In this document: piece by piece, positions 35,032 through 44,687 of the stretch
How positions within the stretch are numbered: the stretch's first letter is position 1
How the letters are laid out: the number at the start of each line of letters is the position of its first letter
NCBI RefSeq assembly: GCF_019343455.1
Contig: NZ_CP049362.1
Location: 1,364,001 to 1,428,000 of the forward strand
Direction of reading: 5' to 3'
Length of the DNA: 64,000 nucleotides
Origin: Alcaligenes ammonioxydans
Lineage (GTDB): Bacteria; Pseudomonadota; Gammaproteobacteria; Burkholderiales; Burkholderiaceae_B
Translations under genes and position numbers: made by a program
The notes under the pieces: model-generated
Database searches by the model: none
What the model was told of the DNA's origin: nothing
What the model saw: only the letters and a program-made list of their open reading frames with translations

Positions 35032-35718
35032 TCAGGAGGCGGCAGAATGGGTTAGCAGCGTGGCAGCATACTGCTGACCGCCTTCCAGGACCAGCTGCAC
35101 GGCCATGCAAACCAATAAAAACCCCATGATGCGTGAGATGGCATCGACGCCGCCATGACCAATGACACGCACGATGCTCAAGGAGGAGCGCAGGCAGATG
35201 AAAAAAATCAGGCCGATCAGAACCGCCAGAATCACAGGGGCCACCATTAGGACCCATTGGGCATACTGTCCGCGCATGCCATGCATTTGGGACGAGGCAC
35301 TGAGGACCAGAGCCATGGTGCCGGGCCCCACAGTGGATGGCAGCGTCAAGGGCACAAACGCGATATTGTTGTGCGAGGCCGTATGTTGATCGTTGGCCTG
35401 GGACACCATGTCACTGACAGCGGGAGGAAACAGCATGCGGAAACCGATGTAGGCCACGATCAGGCCGCCCGCGATACGTATGTCCACCATGGAAATGCCC
35501 AGGGCCGATGTAATCCACAACCCGGCGTAATAGGTCACCAGCAGGGCCAGGATCACGCATAGCGTTGCCTGGCGCAGCTGCTGTTTTTTTTCCTCTGCAC
35601 TCAGGCTCTCGCCTAAAGACAAGTACATCACCATGGCGGTTAAGGGGTTGGCCATGGGCAGCAAAAATGCCAGCCCCAGGCCGATCAGTTTGAATAGCTG
35701 CATGATGTCGTCTGGCAT
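35032..35718 (-). CDS. MarC-family integral membrane protein
   Basis: A 228-residue protein with six membrane helices in two similar halves, the MarC (NAAT) pattern: LPMANPLTAMVMYLSL in the first half and LPSTVGPGTMALVLSAS in the second. The function of the family is unsettled; it was once wrongly tied to multiple antibiotic resistance. AGGAGATCCC precedes the ATG. It lies 21 bases after the amidohydrolase gene. Confidence 0.9.
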   Translation of the reverse strand: MPDDIMQLFKLIGLGLAFLLPMANPLTAMVMYLSLGESLSAEEKKQQLRQATLCVILALLVTYYAGLWITSALGISMVDIRIAGGLIVAYIGFRMLFPPAVSDMVSQANDQHTASHNNIAFVPLTLPSTVGPGTMALVLSASSQMHGMRGQYAQWVLMVAPVILAVLIGLIFFICLRSSLSIVRVIGHGGVDAISRIMGFLLVCMAVQLVLEGGQQYAATLLTHSAAS

Positions 35719-35739
35719 GGGATCTCCTGGGGGTGAGGG

Positions 35740-37212
35740 TCAGGCGGGCAGGGCGTTCTTGTAGATTTTGCCATCCTTGATGATCAGCAGCAGGTTCTGG
35801 TCGGGCTGTTCCAGAAAGTCCAGACTGTGTTCGGGCTCGCCATCGATCAGCAGCAGATCGGCCAGAGCGCCAGGGCGAATGACGCCGAGCTCGCCTTCAT
35901 ATGGCTGGCGCAGGCCGGACAGTTGCAGCAGGCGGCCATTGTCTCCTGTCGCCATTTTCAGCACCTTGAGCGGTTCATAAAAACGGGTCAGTTTGGACAG
36001 CATCCGGCCGTGATGGGGAAGATGAGCGGGGGTAAACAAAATATCCGTGCCCCAGGCGGTCTGGATCTGGTATTTGTCGGCCAGTTCGTAGGCACGTACA
36101 GTGCCCACGGCAACCTGCTGCTGCTTGGCTTTGCTGTGTGGGTCGCGCTGGACGTTGGCATCCTCGTCGGCCAGGAATGGTTGCAAACTCCACCACACGC
36201 CTTCGCCGGCCATCATGCGGGCCGTTTCGTCGTCTGCCAGTTGGCCATGCTCGATGGATTTGACTCCCGCCTTGATGGCACGCTGGATGCCGCGCGCACA
36301 GTAAACGTGCACCATTACGTAGGTGCCCCAGTCGCTGGCGGCGCCGACGGCGGCGCGCAGCTCTGCATCGCTAAACTGCAATCCCTCCAGGGGGTCGTAC
36401 AAGGACGTCACTCCGCCCCCAGCCATCAGCTTGATCTGACTGGCCCCCAACATCAGTTGCTCACGCACGCGACGCAGAACCTGGTCGGGCCCATCGGCAA
36501 TACAGGTGACCCCGGCCCGTTCGGTGTGACTCAGATCGCCCTGCGCCCGGGGGACTTCGTAACGCATCCGGAAGTCGGCGTGCCCCCCGGTTTGCGCAAT
36601 CATCGCCCCGCTGGGGTAGATGCGGGGACCGTGCAGCAAGCCCATATCAATACCGCGTTTTAGCGAGAAGCTGGGGCCACCGGCATCGCGCACGGTGGTA
36701 AAGCCGCGCAGCAAGGTACGCTCGGCTTCTTTGCTGGCAATCAAATGCAGATCAGCCGGGTCGGCCATCATGGCGGTCATCTGGTCTACTGCACACAGCA
36801 GACTATGCCAGTGTGCGTCAATCAGCCCGGGCATCAGCACTTTATTCTGACAATCCATGACGGTGGCATCGGCGGGAATCTCGGCTACCGGCATGACCGC
36901 TGTGATTCGACCCTGATCAATCTGAACGGCCAGACCGTTTTTCAACTCGGTGCTCTGGCCATCGAACAGGCGCAGATTGCTCAGAATGAGTTTTGGGGAC
37001 AGGGCGAGCGGCTTTTGCTCCAAGGCATTGTTGGACTGGAAGGCCGGACCTGTTGGGGTGGCGTTGGGAGCAAAGCTGGCCGCTGCGCTCAGACGCTTGT
37101 GAATGAAAGGGATGGAGGGGTGCGCGCAAACACAGGCCGGCACACCGTGGCGATAAGCCAGACGTTGTTGGCGCAGAGCAGGGGAATGGCCCAGGTAAGA
37201 ATAGGTCTGCAT
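35740..37212 (-). CDS. Metal-dependent amidohydrolase (imidazolonepropionase/dipeptidase-like)
   Basis: A 490-residue amidohydrolase. The first metal motif DAHWHS, a later HVYCARG (His), IEHGQL (His) and WGTDILF (Asp) make up the usual site. About 75 N-terminal residues before the family fold (SPKLILSNLRLFDG) have no known domain. The related family hydrolyses Xaa-Pro or other small amide compounds; the substrate is not known. The start at 37212 is the first ATG after the antiporter stop; no strong ribosome site was found. Confidence 0.85.
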   Translation of the reverse strand: MQTYSYLGHSPALRQQRLAYRHGVPACVCAHPSIPFIHKRLSAAASFAPNATPTGPAFQSNNALEQKPLALSPKLILSNLRLFDGQSTELKNGLAVQIDQGRITAVMPVAEIPADATVMDCQNKVLMPGLIDAHWHSLLCAVDQMTAMMADPADLHLIASKEAERTLLRGFTTVRDAGGPSFSLKRGIDMGLLHGPRIYPSGAMIAQTGGHADFRMRYEVPRAQGDLSHTERAGVTCIADGPDQVLRRVREQLMLGASQIKLMAGGGVTSLYDPLEGLQFSDAELRAAVGAASDWGTYVMVHVYCARGIQRAIKAGVKSIEHGQLADDETARMMAGEGVWWSLQPFLADEDANVQRDPHSKAKQQQVAVGTVRAYELADKYQIQTAWGTDILFTPAHLPHHGRMLSKLTRFYEPLKVLKMATGDNGRLLQLSGLRQPYEGELGVIRPGALADLLLIDGEPEHSLDFLEQPDQNLLLIIKDGKIYKNALPA

Positions 37213-37256
37213 GGCATCCTGAAAAATCAAAGGTAGGGGAAAGAGAAAGAGCGGAC

Positions 37257-38891
37257 TCAAGACATGCGCAATTCGATCAGGTCCAGTAATCGGACCCGTT
37301 CGCGAGCGATTTCATCGGATATCTGACGGGTACGCGCCAGGGTGTAAACGGCGTTGCGAGCCGCGCGGATGGCTTGGATTTGCATGTTTTTCTCCAACTC
37401 CTGTTCGGCCAGATCCTGGTCAACCCCTTCGGCGGGCGGGCTATGGGCAATGGCGCTCAGGACCCGGTCGGCCATGGCGGTGTAGCGCGTTCCGGAGGAC
37501 TCGGGATTGTGGGCAATCAGTTCATTCAGTGTTTGCGCGACCGATTGCGCACTGGCGTGTCGCACGGCCTGCTCGGCCAGTTCTTCCTGCTCCTGGCGGC
37601 GTCGCAAAGTCGGAAAGGAGACGCGTTTCATCAGGGGAGGTAAAACCAGGCTGGCGGTCAGCAGCGAGACGATAATGACGACCGAGGCCAGAAAGATCGC
37701 CAGGTCGCGGGCCGGGAAGGGACTGCCGTCCGTTAAGGTCAGCGGCAAGGTCATGACACCGGCCAGGGTGACGGCGCCCCGCACCCCCGCAACCGACAGG
37801 ACCAGCACCAGCAGCGGATTGGCCTGAGCGGTTTCGTCGTGATGACGCAGCCCCAGTAGTGAAAGGCCTCGTCGCAGCCATAAATAGCCGTACACGCATA
37901 AAAACCGCAGTGCAATCAAGGTGGTACACATGGCCACCGCATACACCAGCAGCCAGGCAGGATTGTGGTGGCCGGTTTCTTGGACCACCTGTACCGCGCC
38001 CCGAAAAATGGCTGGCAACTGTTCGCCCAGCAGGACAAACATCATGCCGTTCAAGCTCAGTTGCACGGTGTCCCACACGGTCTTGCGCTGCATGCGGGTG
38101 GCGGCCAGCGCATTGCCCGAGAGTTCGGCATAGCTCATGGTAACGCCCGCCGCTACAGCAGCCAGAATGCCGGACGCTTCCCATTGCTCGGCCAGGTAGT
38201 AGGACGCAAAGGGCAGCAGCAGGCTGAACAGGACTTCGGCCCCGGGCTCCTCGCCCCAGCGGCGCACAAAGAGATTGCGCACCAGCAGCAGGGCGCGCGT
38301 GGTTGCCACACCCACGGCCAGGCCGACAAGCGTTAGCCACAGGAAGTTCTGGCTGGCTGCCGTGACTGAAAAAGAGCCGCCCAGAGCCAGGGCGACAGCA
38401 AGCCGAAACGCCACCAGTCCGCTGGCGTCATTGAACAGGGATTCACCTTCGAGCAGGGCTTGCAGTCGTGGCGGCAAGGGCACGCGCCGGGTAATGGCGG
38501 AAACGGCGACCGGGTCGGTTGGCGAAACAATGGCGGCCAATGCAAAAGCGACTGGCAAGGGCATGGCGGGAATAAGCCAGTGCAAAACATGCCCCAAGCC
38601 GAACACGGTCAAAAATACCAGAATGAAAGCCAGAACCAGAATGCCGATCCGATCTCGAATTAAACCTTCTTTGGAAATGCGCCAGCCGTCCAGAAAGAGC
38701 AGGGGCGGCAGAAACAGATAAAAGAACAGGTCCGGATTCAGGGTGATGCCGTGATTGAACCAACCTGCGATCAAAAAGCCGATCAGGATCTGCACCAAAG
38801 GGGCAGGGATGGCAACGGGAATCATCTTTACCATGCTGTTGCTGATTAAAACGGCAGCCAGCATGCTCAAGGTCAGGTTTACGTCGTCCAT
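37257..38891 (-). CDS. CPA1-type Na+/H+ antiporter
   Basis: A 544-residue membrane antiporter with 12 or 13 helices in the first 420 residues and a soluble C-terminal part of about 120 residues. The conserved ion site is present: SPTDPVAVSAI and the EGESLFNDASG motif with the Asn-Asp pair. The FLPPLLFLDGW and VRGAVTLAG stretches are also typical of the family. It exchanges Na+ (or K+) for H+. It is first in a minus-strand run with the amidohydrolase, MarC and TolC-like genes. Confidence 0.92.
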   Translation of the reverse strand: MDDVNLTLSMLAAVLISNSMVKMIPVAIPAPLVQILIGFLIAGWFNHGITLNPDLFFYLFLPPLLFLDGWRISKEGLIRDRIGILVLAFILVFLTVFGLGHVLHWLIPAMPLPVAFALAAIVSPTDPVAVSAITRRVPLPPRLQALLEGESLFNDASGLVAFRLAVALALGGSFSVTAASQNFLWLTLVGLAVGVATTRALLLVRNLFVRRWGEEPGAEVLFSLLLPFASYYLAEQWEASGILAAVAAGVTMSYAELSGNALAATRMQRKTVWDTVQLSLNGMMFVLLGEQLPAIFRGAVQVVQETGHHNPAWLLVYAVAMCTTLIALRFLCVYGYLWLRRGLSLLGLRHHDETAQANPLLVLVLSVAGVRGAVTLAGVMTLPLTLTDGSPFPARDLAIFLASVVIIVSLLTASLVLPPLMKRVSFPTLRRRQEQEELAEQAVRHASAQSVAQTLNELIAHNPESSGTRYTAMADRVLSAIAHSPPAEGVDQDLAEQELEKNMQIQAIRAARNAVYTLARTRQISDEIARERVRLLDLIELRMS

Positions 38892-39094
38892 GGCGATTCT
38901 GTATAAATGACGGTGGTCATTGAGGCCCTATCAGAAAGTTGCTTGTCACTATACGCGTAAAAATGCGAGAGACACAGATGTACGATCCGGCAGGAATAAA
39001 AGGTCTATGCCTGAAAGGGCTCAGGTACAATTCCTCGCAGTTATCTGAGCAAGATACGGGGATCGTATTAAAAATAATCGGGGGGGTGCCACGC

Positions 39095-39349
39095 ATGCGT
39101 GCGCTTACAGCCAGTCTGACAGTGCTGCCTTTGTTGGGCGGATGTTCTCTTGCGCCTTCGGTCTATATGGCAGGCTCGTATTTCCCCGCCTGGCTGGTGT
39201 GCGTGCTGCTTGCCGTGCTGTTGACCGTGTTGATTCGTTGGGGGTTGATCCGTGTGGGTGTGGACGATGCCCTGCCCATGCGCCTGCCCGTCTACGCCTG
39301 TTTGACGCTGGCATTGACGTTTGCCGCACTTCTTCTTTTCTTCGAGTAA
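39095..39349 (+). CDS. ytcA: YtcA-family small membrane lipoprotein
   Basis: An 84-residue protein. A lipobox-like LLGGCS lies at residues 13-18, followed by two membrane helices (about 30-50 and 63-82). This size and the pattern SVYMAGSYFPAWL match YtcA, the small protein encoded just before mdtN in E. coli. Its role is unknown; it seems to be an accessory of MdtNO-type pumps. The ATG at 39095 follows a run of G residues. It ends seven bases before the HlyD gene. Confidence 0.85.
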   Translation: MRALTASLTVLPLLGGCSLAPSVYMAGSYFPAWLVCVLLAVLLTVLIRWGLIRVGVDDALPMRLPVYACLTLALTFAALLLFFE

Positions 39350-39356
39350 CTGAGCC

Positions 39357-40406
39357 ATGACCCAGGCACAGACATCTTCTTCTCGTAAAGGCCTTGCCCG
39401 TGTATTGAGCGTGCTGATTGTTGTTGCCGCGCTTATCCTGGCCTGGTGGTATTTGCAGCGTTTGGCCAATAATCCCCTGTCTGAAGATGCGGTGATTGGC
39501 GCTGACGTTGTTCACATTTCCAGCTCCCTGCCCGGGCGCATTGAGCGCATGGCGGTGCAGGATGGGCAGTATGTCAGCCGCGATGACTTGCTCTTTACCG
39601 TAGACCCGGTGTTTTATCAGCTGCGTCTGGAGCAGGCCCAGGCAGAGCTGGCGCTGGCTCAGGCCACGCTGGACATGAAGCAGCGGGCCGTGCGGGCAGA
39701 GGGACATAATGCGGTCATTGCCGACGACCAGATCACCCGCGCCAAGACCAATCTGGCCATGGCTGCGCAAAGCCAGCGCCGCCTGGCGAACCTGGCGGCC
39801 AAAGGCTACGTTTCTCAGCAGCAGCTGGATGAGGCCAATACCTTGCTGCGCGATGCCCAGGTCACCTTGAAACAGGCCACAGAGCAGTCGGGTGCTGCCC
39901 AGGCGCTGGTGGGCAATACCCAGGCCGAGGAAGCGATGGTGCAAGCGCGCCAGGCCGGCTTGGCGATGGCCCAGCGCGATCTGGAACATACCCAGGTCAA
40001 GGCTCCGCACAATGGCCGTATCGTCGGTCTGCGTGTCGGGTCGGGAGAGCATTTGATGCCGGGCATTTCTGTGTTCACCTTGCTTGATACCGACTCCTGG
40101 TATGTCACTGGCATGTACCGTGAAACCGACCTGAAAGAGATCAAGCCTGGCCATTGCGCGACGGTCTACGTGCTGTCGGACCCTTCGCGCAAGCTCTCGG
40201 GCAAAGTCGAGGAAATCGGCTGGGGCGTGAGTAGTCAGGAGCAGATCAACCTGCCGCGCAGCCTGCCTTACATACAAAAATCCCTGAACTGGGTACGGGT
40301 GGCGCAACGCTTCCCGGTGCGCATTCGTCTGGATGCCCCCCCTGCGGATCTGATGCGCATGGGCGCCTCGGCCACCACCATCATTCATCGCGATGGCAAC
40401 TGCTGA
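39357..40406 (+). CDS. mdtN: MdtN/HlyD-family membrane-fusion protein of an efflux pump
   Basis: A 349-residue adaptor. One membrane anchor (about 14-32), then the biotinyl-lipoyl half-motif (GADVVHISSSLPGRIERMAVQDGQYV), a long coiled-coil hairpin (about 90-200, rich in Gln, Ala and Leu), and the second half-motif (HTQVKAPHNGRIVGL). It bridges the inner-membrane FUSC protein to an outer-membrane channel. It overlaps the FUSC gene by 14 bases. Order YtcA-MdtN-MdtO matches E. coli. Confidence 0.9.
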   Translation: MTQAQTSSSRKGLARVLSVLIVVAALILAWWYLQRLANNPLSEDAVIGADVVHISSSLPGRIERMAVQDGQYVSRDDLLFTVDPVFYQLRLEQAQAELALAQATLDMKQRAVRAEGHNAVIADDQITRAKTNLAMAAQSQRRLANLAAKGYVSQQQLDEANTLLRDAQVTLKQATEQSGAAQALVGNTQAEEAMVQARQAGLAMAQRDLEHTQVKAPHNGRIVGLRVGSGEHLMPGISVFTLLDTDSWYVTGMYRETDLKEIKPGHCATVYVLSDPSRKLSGKVEEIGWGVSSQEQINLPRSLPYIQKSLNWVRVAQRFPVRIRLDAPPADLMRMGASATTIIHRDGNC

Positions 40407-42144
40407 AACCGGCTCGCTGGGTCTGGCCCGGCTGGTCTGGCAGGATCTGCAGCCCACTCCCGGCCGTTTGGCGCTGAGCTGGCGCGTAGCAGTCTTGTGC
40501 GCCCTGATGGTGTTGTTGGCCATGAACTACGGCATTCCCGAGTCGGCCGTCAGCTGCTTCGTCATCTTTTTTGTGATGAAGTCCGATGCGGGTGAAAGTT
40601 CGGTGCTGGCCCTGGCGCTGGTCGTGCTGGTGTCGGTGGTGGTGCTGTTGATGGTGCCGTTGATTCAGGTCACGATCCAGTTCCCGGCCTGGCGTCTGCT
40701 GGCCATGGTGCTCACTTCCTTTGTGCTGCTGTTTCTGGGCGTGGCCAGCAAGCTGGGGCCGCTGGGGGGCATTATTGCCTTGGTCATCGCTTTTGTACTG
40801 ACCTTGCTCGGTTATGTGCCTTTTGGCGAAATTGCTACCCGTGCGGTGCTCTATGCCTGGTTGATGACCGCCTCGCCCATGGCCTTGGTACTGATCTTCA
40901 ATCTGTGTTTTGGTTTGTACCCGCACAAGGTGTTGCGTCGCGAACTGGCTGCTCGTTTGCGACTGGCCGCGCAGGGCTTGCAGGGGCAGGCCGATACACA
41001 GGATTTGTGGGATGAACTGGCGTTGGGCGTCAGCGCCCAACAGAAGCGATTGGGATGGATCAGATTGTTTCACTTGCGGCCTGCTCATGAGCAGGCAGAG
41101 CTGGAGCAAGCTATTCTCAATGTGTACCGAGCCTTGCTGGCGGTGGCTGTCTTGCGGGATCAAGGTCTGGATACGGAGCAGTCGGCCGTCTTTGCTCCGT
41201 ATTGTGAACGCAGTGCTCAAGCCATCGAGCAGGGGCGCCTGCCGTCAGGTCAGGACTTGCCCGAGCTGTCTGCTTCCAGTGCCTTGGCCGTGCAGGACTT
41301 GCGCGATGCCTTGTTGGCCTTGTCGGGAGCCGTGTCCATTGGCAAGGCGGACCCCGAGAAGGAGTCTTTCATGGTCCCTGATGCGTTCCGTAACCCGGTT
41401 TATCAGCATCATGCCCTGAAGGCGACGGCAGCCGCTGTATTGTGTTATCTGATCTACAGCGCGGCGGACTGGCAGGGTATTCATACCGCCATGATTACCT
41501 GTTATGTGGCTGCCTTGGGTTCGACCGGGGAAACCGTTCACAAGCTGGCCTTGCGGATTGTGGGATGCCTGCTTGGGGCGGCGCTCGGCTTTGTGACGAT
41601 CTTGTTCATCATGCCGTATTTGCAGGATATTGGCGCCTTGATGGCTTTGGTGTTTCTGGTGTCCTTGCTGGGTGCCTGGGTGTTTTACGGGCCCGAACGT
41701 ATTTCTTATGCCGGTATTCAAATTGCTTTTGCCTTTTATCTGGTGGTTTTGCAGGGCTTTGGCCCCAGCTTCGATCTGGACTCGGCCCGTGACCGGGTGA
41801 TTGGTATTTTGCTGGGCAATGCGGTGATGTATCTGATGTTTACCCAGGTCTGGCCTGTCAGTATCGCGGGGTCGGTGCGTCAGCGCCTGGGCAAGGCAGC
41901 GGAAGGTCTGGTGGGTTTGGGAGCCATGTGGCAAACGCGCCCGGCCCAGGCCGTGCAGCAGTCGGCCAGCGTGGCCCAGGAGTTGTCGGCAGCCAAATAT
42001 GGGCTGGCCCTCATGCAGCTTGAACCGGGACGCCTGCGCCCCGAGCCCGCGCAGATTCAGGCGATGCAGGCCCAGTGGCAGGAGCTGCGACAGCAGTTCA
42101 TCGGCCAGGCCTATGTGCCGGTATCGGACCGGCAAAGCGATTGA
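40393..42144 (+). CDS. mdtO: FUSC-family inner-membrane efflux protein (MdtO-like)
   Basis: A 583-residue protein with two blocks of about five or six membrane helices (about 25-160 and 340-490) around a soluble domain, as in MdtO and AaeB. It is expected to work with the HlyD protein to export aromatic acids or drugs such as puromycin. The start ATG is inside the HlyD 3' end, in another frame. Its outer-membrane partner is probably the TolC-like protein at 33546. Confidence 0.88.
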   Translation: MATAETGSLGLARLVWQDLQPTPGRLALSWRVAVLCALMVLLAMNYGIPESAVSCFVIFFVMKSDAGESSVLALALVVLVSVVVLLMVPLIQVTIQFPAWRLLAMVLTSFVLLFLGVASKLGPLGGIIALVIAFVLTLLGYVPFGEIATRAVLYAWLMTASPMALVLIFNLCFGLYPHKVLRRELAARLRLAAQGLQGQADTQDLWDELALGVSAQQKRLGWIRLFHLRPAHEQAELEQAILNVYRALLAVAVLRDQGLDTEQSAVFAPYCERSAQAIEQGRLPSGQDLPELSASSALAVQDLRDALLALSGAVSIGKADPEKESFMVPDAFRNPVYQHHALKATAAAVLCYLIYSAADWQGIHTAMITCYVAALGSTGETVHKLALRIVGCLLGAALGFVTILFIMPYLQDIGALMALVFLVSLLGAWVFYGPERISYAGIQIAFAFYLVVLQGFGPSFDLDSARDRVIGILLGNAVMYLMFTQVWPVSIAGSVRQRLGKAAEGLVGLGAMWQTRPAQAVQQSASVAQELSAAKYGLALMQLEPGRLRPEPAQIQAMQAQWQELRQQFIGQAYVPVSDRQSD

Positions 42145-42461
42145 TAACCCTCATTACCCAGAGGTGATTTTCCTGTCCCGGACGGCTCGTAGAATGAGCC
42201 TCACTTCCCATTATCGGGATCAAAAGAAGCGCCGCAAAGGCCTCGGTTCGGTCGGAGACACCCCCGTATACCTCTTCTTTCTGCCCATGTCTGCATTCTG
42301 TTGCGGGCAGGGGCAGGACTTGTCTTTGCTCAACGCCCGCTTTTGATTCAGGTCGTGAGAGGCGCCTTGCCCCTGGGGGGGCGGGACCTGTCCATTACTG
42401 ATTCCTGATGACGGCAACGCACCGTTTCAGACATCACAATACTGATAAAGGAGCATGGAGT
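42145..42461 (+). promoter_or_regulatory. Structured region upstream of the purine-type permease
   Basis: No gene is supported. Several stems can form: TCCCG...CGGGA enclosing GGCTC/GAGCC (42176-42222), GCGGGC/GCCCGC followed by TTTT (42303-42344), and CAGGTC/GACCTG (42349-42390) enclosing GCCCC/GGGGC. The 42303-42344 stem could be a weak terminator or attenuator. I could not match this to a known purine riboswitch. Confidence 0.35.
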
Positions 42462-43841
42462 ATGGCTGAGCAAGAATCCGCATTGCGGCCAGGGCAGGAG
42501 GCCTTGGCTCCGCCGCTTACGGGTGGTTGGTTGCAACAACATTTTGCGTATACAGAGCGCGGCAGTTCCCTGCGTCAGGAGGTATTGGCAGGGCTGACCA
42601 CCTTTCTGGCAATGGTGTATTCCGTATTTGTCGTGCCTTCCATGCTGGGTAAGGCGGGTTTTGATACTTCCGCTGTTTTCGTGGCGGTCTGTCTGACCAG
42701 CGCCCTGGGCTCTTTGCTGATGGGGTTCTGGGCGAATCTGCCTATTGCCGTGGGCTGCGCCCTGTCTCTGACGGCATTTATGGCTTTCGATCTGGTTCTG
42801 GGGCAGCAGCTCAGTCCAGCCGTGGCGCTGGGCGCGGTCTTTCTGATGGGTTTGATCTTCACCCTGATTTCGGCCACTGGCATTCGTACCTGGATCTTGC
42901 GCAATCTGCCGTTGGGAATCGCGCACGGCACGGGCATAGGCATTGGTCTGTTCCTATTGATGATTGCCTCCAATGAAGTGGGCCTGGTCACTCGCAATAC
43001 GGGCGCCGGTTTGCCAGTTGCTTTGGGGGATGTAACTTCCATGCCAGTCTGGCTGAGCGTCGTGGGTCTGGCAGCGATTTTTGGACTGGAGCGACGCCGC
43101 GTAACCGGGGGCATTTTGCTGGTGATACTGGGCTTGTCTGCCATCGGCCTGGTGTTCGATCCCAATGTGCGTTTTACAGGCCTGTTCGCCATGCCCAGCT
43201 TGTTGGGGGAGCACTCTCTGATTGGGACTATGGATATTGGCGGCGCTTTGAACGCGGTTGTGTTGCCCAGTGTGCTGGCCTTGGTGATGACAGCGGTGTT
43301 TGATGCGACAGGGACGATTCGCGCGGTGGCAGGCAATGCCGGACAGTTGGACAAGGACGGCCAGATCATCAATGGCAGTCGTGCCTTGACAACGGACTCC
43401 CTCAGCTCCCTGGTGTCGGCCAGTCTGGGGGCGTCGCCCGCTGCTGCCTATATTGAGTCTGCTGCCGGTACCGCGGCAGGGGGGCGGACTGGTTTGACCG
43501 CAGTGGTGGTCGGGCTGGGCTTTTTGATGCTGATTTTCCTCTCGCCTCTGGCTGCATTGGTACCCTCCTATGCAACGGCACCGGCCCTCATGTATGTGGG
43601 CTTGCTGATGTTGGGTGGCGTGCGTCATCTGAATACCGACGATACGGTCGATACGATGGCAGGCCTGGTGTGCGCGGTGTTTATCGTGCTGACTGTCAAT
43701 ATTGTCACGGGCATCATGCTGGGTTTTTGTACGTTGGTGCTGGGGCGCCTGTTTTCAGGTGAGCTGCGCCGCCTCAATGTAGGTACCGTGCTGATTGCCC
43801 TTGCCTTGGCCGTCTTCTATCTGGGTGGTTGGGCCTTGTAA
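42462..43841 (+). CDS. NCS2/AzgA-type purine (adenine/guanine/hypoxanthine) permease
   Basis: A 459-residue transporter with about 13-14 helices. It has the AzgA-like N-terminus ([22 protein letters not shown]) and the conserved motifs [19 protein letters not shown] and DATGTIRAV. Members import adenine, guanine or hypoxanthine with H+. The ATG at 42462 has AAGGAG eight bases upstream. It is apparently monocistronic; the HAD phosphatase follows 54 bases later. Confidence 0.9.
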   Translation: MAEQESALRPGQEALAPPLTGGWLQQHFAYTERGSSLRQEVLAGLTTFLAMVYSVFVVPSMLGKAGFDTSAVFVAVCLTSALGSLLMGFWANLPIAVGCALSLTAFMAFDLVLGQQLSPAVALGAVFLMGLIFTLISATGIRTWILRNLPLGIAHGTGIGIGLFLLMIASNEVGLVTRNTGAGLPVALGDVTSMPVWLSVVGLAAIFGLERRRVTGGILLVILGLSAIGLVFDPNVRFTGLFAMPSLLGEHSLIGTMDIGGALNAVVLPSVLALVMTAVFDATGTIRAVAGNAGQLDKDGQIINGSRALTTDSLSSLVSASLGASPAAAYIESAAGTAAGGRTGLTAVVVGLGFLMLIFLSPLAALVPSYATAPALMYVGLLMLGGVRHLNTDDTVDTMAGLVCAVFIVLTVNIVTGIMLGFCTLVLGRLFSGELRRLNVGTVLIALALAVFYLGGWAL

Positions 43842-43895
43842 AGCTTGACTTGGGAAGCATGGCTTTCCCCCGTACACTAGCTCTTTTTTTCCACA

Positions 43896-44522
43896 ATGAA
43901 AGGGGCGCGTGTGCTGGTCGCATTTGATTTTGATGGCACCATTACAGACCGGGACAGCTTGCAGGACTTCATCCGTCGCATGCGAGGCTGGCCGGTCTGT
44001 ATTCGGGCCTACCTGGCTTGTGTGCCGCGCTTTCTCGTTTGGGATCGGGGGCCGCTGCGTCGTCAGGCGATCAAGCATTGTTTTCTGCGCAGTGCCCTGG
44101 GTGGATTGAGCCGTGCGCAGGTTCAGGCCTTGGCAGACGTTTATGTACGGGATTATCTGCCACGGATTCTACGCCCGGAGATGATGGAACGGGTTCGTGC
44201 GCATCGTGAGCGAGGGGACACGGTGTTGTTGGTCAGTGCCTCGCCGTCCATATATTTACAGCTCTGGGCGCACGAGCAGGGGATGGCTCAGGTGCTGGCG
44301 ACCGATTTGGCATTTGATGAGCACAAAGGTTGTAGGGGCCTGGCCAGCGCCAATTGCTGGGGAGAGGAAAAAGTGCGTCGCCTTCAGGCATGGCTGGGTG
44401 ACAAGCCCGTGGAGCTGGACATGGCTTATGGTGACAGCCCAGGTGACGGACCGATGCTGGCGCATACGCGCCAGCCCTGGTTGCGGGGGCGTGATGCGGC
44501 ACTGCCGAGAATGGAGGGCTGA
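43896..44522 (+). CDS. HAD-superfamily phosphatase, subfamily IB
   Basis: A 208-residue HAD hydrolase. The nucleophile motif is FDFDGTITDRD (residues 10-20), motif II is LVSASPSIY, and the acidic motif IV is YGDSPGDGPML. The helical cap of subfamily IB (phosphoserine-phosphatase-like) lies between. It acts on a small phosphate ester; the substrate is not known. Confidence 0.9.
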   Translation: MKGARVLVAFDFDGTITDRDSLQDFIRRMRGWPVCIRAYLACVPRFLVWDRGPLRRQAIKHCFLRSALGGLSRAQVQALADVYVRDYLPRILRPEMMERVRAHRERGDTVLLVSASPSIYLQLWAHEQGMAQVLATDLAFDEHKGCRGLASANCWGEEKVRRLQAWLGDKPVELDMAYGDSPGDGPMLAHTRQPWLRGRDAALPRMEG

Positions 44523-44578
44523 ACAGAGGCGGCTGCTTTCGGGGCCGACAATCTGGGTGCCCACGGCGAGATCGTAAA

Positions 44579-44611
44579 ATGCCCGACCCACATGTGTTGC
44601 GGGACGGGCAT
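44579..44611 (-). terminator. Terminator of the HdeD gene
   Basis: ATGCCCG pairs with CGGGCAT, with an inner CCC/GGG across one A-A mismatch. The minus strand continues with TTT, about 80 bases past the HdeD stop. Confidence 0.7.
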
Positions 44612-44687
44612 GGTGTGATGAGCCAGTCAGGTCAAAGACGCTCGTCGTGTTCAGGGCGGCGAGCACTCAGGGTCGGCTCAGGTGACA

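Noticed and set aside
39105..40523. 472-residue open frame antisense to the ytcA/mdtN-like genes
   Set aside because: It crosses three real genes of the other strand and has no domain or ribosome site.
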